From Bacillota bacterium (GTDB lineage Bacteria > Bacillota > UBA4882 > UBA8346): a stretch of DNA of 17,574 nt. The DNA is taken from the NCBI GenBank assembly GCA_023415375.1, contig JAEZKW010000386.1, forward strand, positions 1 through 17,574, in the 5' to 3' direction. Under the pieces are notes generated by a model. That model did not search any database. It was not told where the DNA came from and was given only the letters and a program-made list of their open reading frames with translations. Below, in pieces: positions 7,433-14,405 of the stretch. Both the position numbers and the translations under genes were made by a program. Positions within the stretch are counted from its first letter, which is position 1; each line of letters opens with the position of its first letter.

Positions 7433-8479
7433 TCAATTCAATTTTTGAATAACTCTTAAACCAGCCAATTTATATAAATTGTAAAACTTTTCTTGGTTTA
7501 TTTCATTCAAATCTTTTGCCATACAATCCAAACGGGTTACACTTGTTACCATCACCTGGGTGCCATTACTAAGCAACCAAATACTCCCCTTAGGATATGG
7601 AGTCAAAACTTTTGTTAAAGCTTCCACGACCGTACGATTGAATTGAATCTCTATTTTATCAACAATTTCTTGATAAGCCAAATAAGCTGGAAAAGAAGGT
7701 TTATAAACTCTGTCCGAAGTCATTGCATCAAAAACATCTGCTACAGCAACAATCTGTGCATAGGGATGAATATCAGCACTGATTAACCCCTTAGGGTAAC
7801 CACTGCCGTCTTCTCTTTCATGATGTTGTAAAGCGATATGAGCGGGTAAAAAACTAATATGTACGGATTGTTTAAGAATTTCATACCCCTCTAAAGTATG
7901 GGCTTTCATCAAATCAAACTCAAAAGGTTTCAGTTGTTCCTTCTTATTGAGTATTTGAGAAGCAATTCTTACTTTCCCAATATCATGAAGCATAGCACCG
8001 ATGCCTAAAATTTGAAGCTCATTTCGATCATAACCCATAACCGATCCGATTAGTGTCGCTATAACACAAACATTGACGGAGTGACTAAATGTATAGCTGT
8101 CGTGATTACGAATGGTAATCATATTATAAGCAATCAGTGGATCTGCAAGAATATATTCTATGATTTCTTGGACTACGGGGAACAAATCCTCGCATTCGAG
8201 GATGCCATCTGTTTTAAGATGTTTAATCGATTGTTTTAATAAAGCAACCGCTCTCGTGCGTGTTTCTTCCTCAATGGTCTTTACGGCAATTGCTTCTTCA
8301 AACTCATTTTCATTATCGTAAACTACGGCGTATTCGCAATTGTATTCTAGTAATCTTTCGATATGGTATTCTTTAATGACTGATTCCGCGCTTAATAAAA
8401 TTCGACCGTCTTCGTTACGATAGATCGTTTTCGCAAGCTTCATCCCTGGATTAATCTCGGCAATGGCTATCTTTCGCAT
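7433..8479 (-). CDS. HD-GYP domain cyclic-di-GMP phosphodiesterase
   Basis: This 348-residue cytoplasmic protein should hydrolyse c-di-GMP to pGpG and/or GMP. Residues 1-60 form the short N-terminal domain common in this family (INPGMKLAKTIY ... DGRILLSAESVI). A helical linker follows, and the HD-GYP domain covers about 110-300. Metal and catalytic ligands are intact: His133 in FSHSVNV, His165-Asp166 in MLHDIGKV, His194 in KAHTLEGYE, His219-His220 in ALQHHE, and Asp249 and the GYP loop in EDGSGYPKG and VFDAMTSDR. The start at 8479 (MRKIAIAEINPGM) is chosen for family-like length, with GGG nine bases upstream. ATG 8488 and TTG 8524 are possible, and none has a strong ribosome site. No receiver or membrane domain is present, so the input signal is unclear. 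It is monocistronic and not riboswitch-linked itself, but riboswitches for its substrate control chemotaxis genes 5 kb away. Confidence 0.9.
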   Translation of the reverse strand: MRKIAIAEINPGMKLAKTIYRNEDGRILLSAESVIKEYHIERLLEYNCEYAVVYDNENEFEEAIAVKTIEEETRTRAVALLKQSIKHLKTDGILECEDLFPVVQEIIEYILADPLIAYNMITIRNHDSYTFSHSVNVCVIATLIGSVMGYDRNELQILGIGAMLHDIGKVRIASQILNKKEQLKPFEFDLMKAHTLEGYEILKQSVHISFLPAHIALQHHEREDGSGYPKGLISADIHPYAQIVAVADVFDAMTSDRVYKPSFPAYLAYQEIVDKIEIQFNRTVVEALTKVLTPYPKGSIWLLSNGTQVMVTSVTRLDCMAKDLNEINQEKFYNLYKLAGLRVIQKLN

Positions 8480-8834
8480 CGTGTTCATCCCATCTGAAAA
8501 TATTGATACCAATTTGCCGGCCAATATTTCTGGGTAAATTGGTACTAAATATTGCTAGGAATTGGAATCCACCTCCAAATTGCGGATCCCCTGCCATGTC
8601 TGGTTTTACTATTAAGCTTACAAATATTTCTTCTTATCGAACACCAATTTTCAAAAGGCTAATGGGCTGTCTCAAAAAAAATTAATTATAGAGATATACA
8701 ATATATACGCATTATAAAAAAGATTCCGACCTTTTTAGTTATCGGCACCCTATAGTTTTTTATAAAGTACAAACTCTATTTTATCGGCATATTTGTAGAA
8801 TGCAAACATCATCTTTAAGCAAATTCGAGATGGC
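8480..8834. other. Intergenic stretch with inverted repeat and IS-end-like motif
   Basis: No convincing gene is present. TACCAATTT (8508-8516) and AAATTGGTA (8535-8543) would form a 9-bp hairpin in the leader of the HD-GYP mRNA. GGGCTGTCTCAAAA begins at 8664 and matches the type of end seen on the element at 9412-9592. An ATACAATAT motif lies 30 bases further on. On the minus strand a weak hairpin (8745-8726) is followed by CTTTTTT, a marginal terminator for the Smr gene. Confidence 0.4.
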
Positions 8835-9254
8835 TCATTTAACCCGAGGACTTCTCCGGCGTGCAGTACGCAAACGTTCTGCCCGAATGGCTTTAGAATT
8901 TCTGCGTGATTCCCGTTCTTCTTCTTCTTCAATAGAAATCGTAGAGTAATTTTCAAGAAACTCCGGCATTCCGGAAATTTTTAAAACCACAATGGTTTCT
9001 CCAGGATTAGGTGGCGTATAAGGCGATCCATCTTCACCACGATAAACCATAGCTATTTTATTTCGTCCAAATTCTGATTCTTGCAACCAATGCCGGACAA
9101 AGGATTTAATAACCGGAAAAACCTCACTATGCTTACCTTGGCCGTGAATAATCCTTACGATTGGTTCGCGGTGTCGATAGGCTCCATCTAAAAATTGAAC
9201 TACTTTTTCTTTAGCCCCCTCTAGGGTTAGGCCGTGTAAATCAATTGTTTCCAT
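8835..9254 (-). CDS. Small stand-alone Smr-domain protein
   Basis: This 139-residue protein consists of an Smr domain (residues 1-95) and a charged tail. The domain has the signature DLHG at residues 5-8 (METIDLHGLTLEGAKEKVVQ), the glycine-rich HGQGKHS at 37-43 and the closing NPGETIVVLK at 88-97. Smr domains are nucleases or nucleic-acid binders. Stand-alone versions and MutS2/SmrB-type relatives act in recombination or in cleaving mRNA on collided ribosomes. Which applies here is unknown. The start at 9254 is preferred over an upstream ATG at 9275 because AAGAGG lies six bases before it and the family motif then begins at once. The tail (101-139) runs from an acidic block (EEEEERE) to an arginine-rich end (RAERLRTARRRSPRVK), probably disordered and RNA- or DNA-contacting. 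The gene stands alone, flanked by repeat-rich gaps. Confidence 0.85.
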   Translation of the reverse strand: METIDLHGLTLEGAKEKVVQFLDGAYRHREPIVRIIHGQGKHSEVFPVIKSFVRHWLQESEFGRNKIAMVYRGEDGSPYTPPNPGETIVVLKISGMPEFLENYSTISIEEEEERESRRNSKAIRAERLRTARRRSPRVK

Positions 9255-9411
9255 AAGATACCTCTTAACTGGCATTATATTTAAATTTTTCGCTGTTTTT
9301 CCTGATCTCCCTTCAATTTTATATCTAAACCAAGTTTTTTGTTCTTTCTGGCGAATATTTAAAAATTATTGACCAATCAAAAAGGACATTCAAAAAACAT
9401 TTTTATAAAAA

Positions 9412-9592
9412 AATACAATATATGGTGAGGCTGCCTAAAAAGTACTTTAAAATCAATAAGAAATACAATATATTGCTTCATCGAATATGCTGATTTCAAT
9501 ATATTGTATTTCTTTATCATGCGTGCGCGTACGTGTATAAATGCACGTAAACGCACTGAATTTACTTTTGGGACAGCCCCATCGCATATTGT
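9412..9592. mobile_element. MITE-like inverted-repeat element, non-coding
   Basis: This 389-base gap between genes is built of nested inverted repeats. Outer ends are GGCTGCCTAAAAAGTA (9429-9444) and the reverse complement of 9563-9578, GGCTGTCCCAAAAGTA, which resemble IS1182-like terminal repeats. Outside each lies ATACAATAT (9413 side and 9584-9592). Inside, AAGAAATACAATATATTG (9458-9475) and its perfect 18-base complement (9497-9514) bracket a 21-base loop. An imperfect 15-bp repeat (GTGCGCGTACGTGTA with TGCACGTAAACGCAC, 9523-9555) follows. No transposase is encoded, so any movement would need one supplied elsewhere. It lies just downstream of the Myb-like gene and may also serve as its terminator. 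No clear target-site duplication was identified. Confidence 0.55.
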
Positions 9593-9642
9593 ATAGGTTT
9601 ACAACTTTACGAGACTCATTACCGATGAATTTCTAACTTACC

Positions 9643-10662
9643 TTATGAAACGATTCGTTTACTCTTTAAAACATTTCCGAATTGATCCACGGTTATCTCC
9701 AGACGGTGCATAAAATCGCCCAAGGAAGCTAGTTTAGAGACACTTTCTAGCCTCATAAAATCTCCCAACATTGTTTCAAGGATATTATACACTTCTGCTA
9801 ATTCTTGTTCTCGCTTTTTTAAACGATCATGTTCTTTTTCCATCATTAAACGGACACTGTCATTTTCCGAAACCAATCGCTGTATCTCTTCCATCAACTT
9901 ATCTTCTCGTTTTAGATCTCTTTCTACAGCGAGTAGATGTTCAATAAATCCTTTTAAATCCAACTGATGCCTTTGTTGTTCCTCAATAACGCTTAAACGA
10001 TCTCCAATACTTCGAACAGTTTCAGGCAATGAAGAAATCTGATAGAAAAACGATTGATCTTCCGTCTTAGTCTGGACTCCGGTTGGTGTTTTTGTTTCAG
10101 GTACTTGTGTTATTTTAGTATCGTTAATATGAGTCTTATTTGTCAAGGTTGAAACGGGTTCTGTTTTATCGAGCAGCTCTTGGCCCTTTTTTAATAAATC
10201 AGTTTCGCTATATTGCAATGTTTTTACTAAGCGGTAAAATCGTAATTTAAGGGCTGCTGGTGTAAAATCAGGGCCTAACTCGTTTTGTAATTCCTCACAA
10301 GCCTGGGTTCTGGAGTTCCCCAAGGCTTGGTGTCGACAAAACGTGTCTAAAATCAGAAGATCAATTTCTTTTAGTTCATGGCTTCTTCTTCGTGTGGAAA
10401 TATTGCCATCGCGTAAATGCTTAGATTGCATTATACTATAATAATCTTGATTGCTTAAACGTTTTTCCTTTAATATTCTGCAAAATTGACTGCGCAGGGC
10501 ATTCATTTCCCGCCCCAAACGGTTTTTTAGTTCACGTCTTTTTTGGGGATCCCACCAAGATTCAAAGATTAATTTGTTTTCAGCTTCCGTATAACGAGGT
10601 TTTGATTTGTGCATTGTTTGATTGGAGGCTTCCGAAACCGCCAATGCATTTTTTGTCATCAT
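9643..10662 (-). CDS. Two Myb/SANT-like domains plus coiled coil, RsfA-like
   Basis: A 339-residue soluble protein of uncertain function. Residues 22-68 (KPRYTEAENKLIFESWWDPQ, then KRRELKNRLGREMNALRSQF) look like a Myb/SANT-type helix bundle. Residues 92-146 (RRSHELKEIDLLILDTFCRH, HQALGNSRTQACEELQNELG, PAALKLRFYRLVK) form a second one. The pattern of the second, a long-lived helix, a G-[NT]-[ST]-x-x-x-A-C-E-E-L turn and a final RFYRLVK recognition helix, resembles the RsfA/YlbO prespore regulators of Bacillus, which have one such domain. A Thr/Lys/Pro-rich linker (160-205) leads to a strongly charged coiled coil (about 215-300) likely to mediate oligomerisation. The start at 10662 follows TAGGAG by five bases; GTG 10668 and ATG 10659 are alternatives. 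A DNA-binding regulator is the best guess. Whether it is sporulation-linked cannot be told from here. Confidence 0.6.
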   Translation of the reverse strand: MMTKNALAVSEASNQTMHKSKPRYTEAENKLIFESWWDPQKRRELKNRLGREMNALRSQFCRILKEKRLSNQDYYSIMQSKHLRDGNISTRRRSHELKEIDLLILDTFCRHQALGNSRTQACEELQNELGPDFTPAALKLRFYRLVKTLQYSETDLLKKGQELLDKTEPVSTLTNKTHINDTKITQVPETKTPTGVQTKTEDQSFFYQISSLPETVRSIGDRLSVIEEQQRHQLDLKGFIEHLLAVERDLKREDKLMEEIQRLVSENDSVRLMMEKEHDRLKKREQELAEVYNILETMLGDFMRLESVSKLASLGDFMHRLEITVDQFGNVLKSKRIVS

Positions 10663-10885
10663 TTTCACTCCTACAAAGATAGATACCTTTAATACTAGGT
10701 TCTATCATATTGTGTTCCAGAGTAAAATGAATTATGCTAGGAATTACAAAATTTTTCGTCTAATATCTAAAAAATGTTTATTAAATTTCACTGATTCGCT
10801 TTTTACCATGCATTCATAAGTAACTTTCAATATGTAACATAAGAACTCGCCGATATTAAATAACTCAAATGAGTTGGTTAAAATG

Positions 10886-10985
10886 AACCCGTTCCGGCAG
10901 ATTTTGCTGCGGTAAAGCAGAAAAATTCGCAATGGCGTCCATAGGTATACAATTAAACGAGTGCGCAATTTGCCGGAGCGAGGTT
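10886..10985 (+). repeat. Long inverted repeat, possible structured RNA
   Basis: CGTTCCGGCAGATT (10890-10903) and AATTTGCCGGAGCG (10967-10980) pair over 14 bases without a mismatch if transcribed from the plus strand, using two G-U pairs. On the minus strand the same positions become A-C mismatches. Four more pairs (AACC 10886-10889 with GGTT 10982-10985, one bulged A) extend it. Inside, CTGC-GGTAAA-GCAG forms a small hairpin. The element lies in a 352-base gap with no convincing gene. No known riboswitch or RNA family was recognised, and no T-run follows the stem. Confidence 0.4.
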
Positions 10986-11014
10986 AACACCCAGAACCGA
11001 AATTTTATTGTTCA

Positions 11015-11377
11015 TCAATGAAGCGTCACATTGTCGCCTGGTGAATTATCCTTTTGATTATTACTTTCTTCGGATAACCGATTATCCCTGGGATAATCTA
11101 TCTCCCTAATGATTTGACCATCCGCAGTCAGCGCCCTGGCATGCTCCGGTGTATAATAAATCCGGGCATAAACTCTTTTCCCGCTCGGGTCGATTGTAAG
11201 CCAATGTTCCTCCCAATGACCTGGAACCGGTGATTCTTGTTCAACTGATTTCATAATTTCAGTAATTTGTGGATTTTCATCAAATTTACGGCGTTCCCCT
11301 TGGTTTACTTTCTGAATATCTGCTTCTTCATATCCTACAAATTGCCGGTTTTCAATATATCGGGGTTGTTCATCCAT
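11015..11377 (-). CDS. Hypothetical protein, 120 residues
   Basis: I do not recognise this protein. It is hydrophilic, without signal peptide or membrane segment. The first third is charged (MDEQPRYIENRQFVGYEEAD, then a KVNQGERRKF stretch). The central part (about residues 55-95) looks folded and beta-rich, with HWEEHWLTIDPSGKRVYARI followed by YYTPEHARALTADGQIIREI. The C-terminus is Asn/Asp/Ser-rich and probably disordered. The start at 11377 is chosen for a GAGG site nine bases upstream; GTG at 11392 is also in frame. It stands between the inverted repeat at 10886-10985 and decayed chemoreceptor fragments, with no operon partner. Sequence composition and a plausible ribosome site support it being real, but no function is proposed. 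Confidence 0.6.
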   Translation of the reverse strand: MDEQPRYIENRQFVGYEEADIQKVNQGERRKFDENPQITEIMKSVEQESPVPGHWEEHWLTIDPSGKRVYARIYYTPEHARALTADGQIIREIDYPRDNRLSEESNNQKDNSPGDNVTLH

Positions 11378-11537
11378 CTTTAGATCCCTCACTTTATTTT
11401 TCTAAAGTTAGAATACCCCATTCCCTGACAATCATGAGTTTTCCCTTCAATCGATTCTTTGGCGCTTATTTCCTTTTATAAATTCTTCGAATGAATCGTA
11501 TTTGCGGTCCGTCATACAAGTATTCGTGACTAGGAAA

Positions 11538-11640
11538 TACTTGGTTCATGGCCCTATTTACTTGTTCGACCCCTTGAGACTGCTCATGACTTGTAGCAGC
11601 AACCTCCTCCATTTATTCACTGACTTTTTTTGGAATTCCA
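11538..11640 (-). pseudogene. Chemoreceptor (MCP) signalling-domain relic
   Basis: Read on the minus strand from 11640, the frame gives WNSKKVSE, a TAA stop, then MEEVAATSHEQSQGVEQVNR and AMNQV. This aligns with the intact receptor nearby (KKVNELMDEISAASQEQAQG, IEEVNKSIAQV). The stop sits where a Leu codon (TTA) is expected. Only about 35 codons remain. The frame then continues as unrelated sequence to a stop at 11466. It is a decayed duplicate or the end of an old MCP gene. Confidence 0.72.
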
Positions 11641-11849
11641 TTAATCAAAAGATCCTGGTTATTAAACAACATAATGCAGATATGAAAATGTGCATGACAA
11701 TACAAAAGTCAATTCTAAATGTAGCCAGAGCAATACAGCAGATCCTTCTTGATAGCGATATTGCGAATAAACAACTATTCTTTAGAGCCTACAATAGAAA
11801 ACTCGGACTATCAAACATCCGAGTTTTTTACCTTTCAGCACGGTCATAA
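11641..11849 (+). pseudogene. MCP ligand-binding four-helix domain relic, opposite strand
   Basis: On the plus strand the frame reads VIKQHNADMKMCMTIQKSIL then NVARAIQQILLDSDIANKQL up to about 11770. This strongly recalls the four-helix-bundle sensor domain of Bacillota MCPs, where N-[AV]-ARAIRN-[IL]-L-x-[ST]-D is a common helix. The intact MCP has MQKAILNVIGAFREISWDIN at the same place. There is no membrane segment, start context or signalling domain. It abuts the minus-strand MCP relic head-on at 11640, implying an inversion or two separate decayed copies. Confidence 0.5.
11798..11829. terminator. Terminator downstream of the MCP gene
   Basis: AAAACTCGGA (11798-11807) and TCCGAGTTTT (11818-11827) form a 10-bp stem with a 10-base loop, T-flanked on both strands. 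It lies 43 bases past the MCP stop and is best read as the minus-strand terminator of that gene. The stronger T-run is on the plus strand, so it may work both ways. Confidence 0.72.
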
Positions 11850-11869
11850 AGCCCTTAGAATTATGTACA

Positions 11870-13456
11870 TCAAAAATGATGCACATCTTCCTCCAGTGGA
11901 ATTACATCCTCCGGAGAAATCACTTTGGTTTTTGATGTCTCCGAATCAACTTTATGATTTTGGATTAACTTCACCGGCCGAGTAGGGTGATTCAAAAGAT
12001 GAATAGGCTTCCCTGTTTCTGCCATATTTTCATTGATTACCGAAACTGTACCATTCACTAATTCCGAAAGTTCCAATACTATCTGTTTCATATTTTCAGA
12101 TTGTGCGTTGAGCTCTTCTGCTGATGCAGCACTTTCCTCGGCAGTGCCGGCATTTTGTTGGATGATAACTGATACCTGAGCGATGGATTTATTGACTTCT
12201 TCAATCCCTTGGGCCTGTTCCTGGCTGGCCGCTGAGATCTCATCCATTAATTCATTGACCTTTTTCGATTGAGAGACGATTTCCTGTAAGGCCTGGCGGA
12301 CTTTTTCAGCAACTGATACACCCTTGGCGGATAATTCAATGTTGGATTCGATTATTTCTGTAGTATCTTTGGCAGCCTGCGCACTTCTTTGGGCAAGATT
12401 CCTTACTTCTTCAGCGACCACAGCAAAACCCATTCCCGCTTCTCCGGCTCTAGCAGCTTCTATGGCAGCGTTAAGAGCCAATATATTGGTTTGAAAAGCA
12501 ATATCGTCGATAACTTTGATGATTTTAGCTATTTGGTCACTTGATTTTTTTATTTCTTGAATTGTGCCCATCATTTCCTGCATTTCACCATTGCCTTTAT
12601 CAGCCGACTCTCTTGCATGTCCGGATAACTGTGCCGCCTGTTTGGTATTTGCTGTATTTTGCTCCACCATCGAAGAAGTTTCCTGGATCGTCGACGATGT
12701 TTGCATAATAGCGGCCGCTTGTTCAGTGCTACCCTGAGATAACTGCCCGGCTGAAGCAGATAATTGATTAGAGGCTGCTGCCACTTGATCGGCGCTTTCC
12801 CTAACCCAGGAGGCTATGGAATTCATGGGCTTGGTTATAATCCGCGCAATAAAAAAGGATAAAAAAATCCCGGTAACCAAACAAACAATACTTAAACCAA
12901 TTAAAAGTATTTGAGAACGCTCGTAAGTTTGCTTTGTATCCCCTGCGGTTTCCAAACTGCTTAACGAGCTATGTTGTTGCAAATCCTCTATATTACTAAG
13001 CCATTGTTTGGTTAACGGAACGATTTTATTATTATGTAGTGTAACCGCTTCAGACACTTTATTCTGCCTCATCAATTCGATTGCTTGATTCATCATCGGT
13101 CGAACCACTTGGTCCGATTCTTTAATCTTTTCGAGCAAGGCCGTATAATCCGAGGTCGTCAATGATTTACTTGCCTCCGCAAAGATATCGTCATAAGTTA
13201 TATACGCTTCTTCAAGAGAGCGGGAGCCGTCATTGATGTCCCATGAAATTTCACGAAAGGCGCCGATAACATTCAAAATTGCTTTTTGCATACGGGTACC
13301 TACGTCAAGTTTATTTTGGTTCAAACTTAACATTTGCATATCGTTATTTAGCATGATCATGCTAATGTTCGCGGTTAGTACTGTCACTAAAAATAAGGCT
13401 ATAAGCCCCCAGAAGCCAAGTTTAATACGAGTCCCTAGTTTCATCCTTTTTCCCAT
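11870..13456 (-). CDS. Methyl-accepting chemotaxis protein
   Basis: A 528-residue transmembrane receptor that signals through CheW and CheA. TM1 spans about residues 14-36, the extracytoplasmic four-helix sensor domain about 37-181 and TM2 about 182-207. After TM2 only ITKPMNSIASWVRESADQVA precedes the long signalling coiled coil, so a full HAMP domain is not apparent. The signalling hairpin tip is complete and canonical: VIDDIAFQTNILALNAAIEA then ARAGEAGMGFAVVAEEVRNL (about 315-354). The C-terminal tail (about 480-528) is extended and ends EEDVHHF, without an NWETF-like methylation-enzyme tether. The start has GGAGGG six bases upstream. The mRNA leader carries a c-di-GMP-I riboswitch and terminator, so expression should follow the second messenger. 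cheW lies just upstream with its own copy of the same control. The ligand is unknown. Confidence 0.95.
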   Translation of the reverse strand: MGKRMKLGTRIKLGFWGLIALFLVTVLTANISMIMLNNDMQMLSLNQNKLDVGTRMQKAILNVIGAFREISWDINDGSRSLEEAYITYDDIFAEASKSLTTSDYTALLEKIKESDQVVRPMMNQAIELMRQNKVSEAVTLHNNKIVPLTKQWLSNIEDLQQHSSLSSLETAGDTKQTYERSQILLIGLSIVCLVTGIFLSFFIARIITKPMNSIASWVRESADQVAAASNQLSASAGQLSQGSTEQAAAIMQTSSTIQETSSMVEQNTANTKQAAQLSGHARESADKGNGEMQEMMGTIQEIKKSSDQIAKIIKVIDDIAFQTNILALNAAIEAARAGEAGMGFAVVAEEVRNLAQRSAQAAKDTTEIIESNIELSAKGVSVAEKVRQALQEIVSQSKKVNELMDEISAASQEQAQGIEEVNKSIAQVSVIIQQNAGTAEESAASAEELNAQSENMKQIVLELSELVNGTVSVINENMAETGKPIHLLNHPTRPVKLIQNHKVDSETSKTKVISPEDVIPLEEDVHHF

Positions 13457-13581
13457 GCAGATCCCTCCCGTTTTACGTCCACATTCGCTTAGAGCTTATT
13501 TATCTATTATCTTCATTTTTAATTCTTCATGGCTATGTGGTTTAATGAATTACCCCTTTTAGGCAGTTTATCGATTCACCC

Positions 13582-13623
13582 CCAAAAATATAAAAAGCCT
13601 ACTTTACCGAGGTAACCGTAGAC
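13582..13623 (-). terminator. Riboswitch expression-platform terminator before the MCP gene
   Basis: On the minus strand GTCTACGGTTACC (13623-13611) pairs with GGTAAAGTAGGC (13608-13597) over about 12 bases with one bulge. A CTTTTTATATTTTTG tract follows. It starts nine bases after the c-di-GMP aptamer, the expected place for a ligand-controlled terminator. The sign of control (on or off) is not resolved. Confidence 0.72.
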
Positions 13624-13631
13624 TTAAAATT

Positions 13632-13737
13632 GATTCCTTCGGCAACCCGGCTATCTTAATTGAACCTAACGGTTCGCTTTTAGATCCGTGGCTTTGCGTC
13701 CGCCGCTTTCGCAAGCGTTTGCTATTATCATTGAATC
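13632..13737 (-). promoter_or_regulatory. c-di-GMP-I (GEMM-I) riboswitch upstream of the MCP gene
   Basis: The minus strand carries the family's conserved core in order: AGCAAACGCTTGCGAAAGCG (GAAA tetraloop stem), GGACGCAAAGCCACGGATCT then AA, a variable stem (AGCGAACC-GTTA-GGTTC), AAGATAGCCGGGTTGCCG. The GAAA tetraloop and its CCGG/GGATCTAA receptor side are present, and GATTC/GAATC close the outer stem. Class I aptamers bind c-di-GMP at about nanomolar affinity and are known to control motility and chemotaxis genes. Here the target is the MCP gene starting at 13456. Confidence 0.93.
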
Positions 13738-13761
13738 GAAAGATTTAATCTTTGACTTATT

Positions 13762-13789
13762 AATATATCCCTTGAAATTTCTAGGTCAT
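13762..13789 (-). promoter_or_regulatory. Candidate promoter of the MCP riboswitch transcript
   Basis: ATGACC (13789-13784) and TATATT (13767-13762) on the minus strand are separated by 16 bases. They would start RNA about 18 bases before the aptamer. TAGGTCAT occurs twice on the plus strand here (at about 13783 and 13800), a possible regulator repeat. Confidence 0.42.
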
Positions 13790-13827
13790 ACAAGCTTTTT
13801 AGGTCATCCGGAAAAATGGCTCTTATT

Positions 13828-14304
13828 TTACTCTCCAACGGCCTTTTGAAAATTGACTGCGTCTTCCTTACTCATAATCTTCTCGATATTAATCATCATG
13901 ATCACTTTATCATTGGATTTTCCGAGACCCAGTAAGAGATCGCCTTCGATTTGAGTATTGAAGCCTGGCGCTTCCAACTCTTCTTTTTGAAAATTGCGTA
14001 CTTCGGTAACAGCATCCACCACAATTCCAAGTAAATGTTTATTGCCGTTTTGATGGACCTCGATGACAATAATACAAGTCCGATCGTTGTAGGCCTTTTC
14101 TTCCATTGCTAGTTTCAGCCGAAAATCGATAATAGGGATAATTTTACCTCGTAAATTCATAACCCCTTTAATATAATCCTTTGTTTTCGGAACATGAGTA
14201 ATTTCTTGCATCCCAATAATTTCCCGCACTGTTTTTATAGGTATCCCGTATGTTTCTGCTCCTAAAGAGAATGTTAGATATTTACCACTGACAATTTCCC
14301 CCAT
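13828..14304 (-). CDS. cheW: Chemotaxis coupling protein CheW
   Basis: A 158-residue cytoplasmic adaptor linking chemoreceptors to the CheA kinase. The CheW fold covers almost the whole protein. Typical elements are KYLTFSLGAETYGIPIKTVR followed by EIIG (residues 8-31), THVPKTKDYIKGVMNLRGKI followed by IPIIDFRLKLA (36-66, with the NLRG motif), the TCIIVIEV strand and LGIVVDAVTEVRN. Length is normal for the family. The start is set by AAAGGAG 11 bases upstream, a little long. It lies upstream of the MCP gene in the same direction, but both have separate promoters and riboswitches, so the pair forms two units rather than one simple operon. The leader carries a c-di-GMP-I aptamer and terminator. 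No CheA or CheY gene is in the window, so this is probably an accessory CheW-receptor module feeding a pathway encoded elsewhere. Confidence 0.95.
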   Translation of the reverse strand: MGEIVSGKYLTFSLGAETYGIPIKTVREIIGMQEITHVPKTKDYIKGVMNLRGKIIPIIDFRLKLAMEEKAYNDRTCIIVIEVHQNGNKHLLGIVVDAVTEVRNFQKEELEAPGFNTQIEGDLLLGLGKSNDKVIMMINIEKIMSKEDAVNFQKAVGE

Positions 14305-14361
14305 TTTTAATGCATCTCCTTTAAAAATGTTCTGATGAAAATCTCATTCTAAATCTTAAGA

Positions 14362-14399
14362 GACAAAAATACCCACGTCGCTGGCGAATTGACCGTAGG
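14362..14399 (-). terminator. Riboswitch expression-platform terminator before cheW
   Basis: On the minus strand CCTACGGTC (14399-14391) pairs with GACGTGGG (14379-14372) over eight bases with one bulged G and one G-U pair. TATTTTTGTC follows. It begins seven bases after the c-di-GMP aptamer. It is less stable than the matching element before the MCP gene. Confidence 0.6.
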
Positions 14400-14405
14400 C
14401 AAAAG

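Noticed and set aside
8550..8597. Small minus-strand frame from ATG 8597 (MAGDPQFGGGFQFLAIFS...) overlapping the HD-GYP start
   Set aside because: It has no ribosome site and runs out of frame into the HD-GYP gene. At 48 residues it is too short to trust without homologues.
8750..8956. 68-codon minus-strand open frame
   Set aside because: It overlaps the 3' end of the Smr gene out of frame and has a Lys/Asn-rich, low-complexity start.
10744..10968. 74-codon minus-strand open frame
   Set aside because: It has no ribosome site or recognisable motif, and it overlaps the inverted repeat at 10886-10985. Codon content looks random.
13738..13752. AAAGATTTAATCTTT palindrome beside the MCP riboswitch
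   Set aside because: A one-base centre cannot form a hairpin, and such AT palindromes are common by chance. It was not called as an operator.
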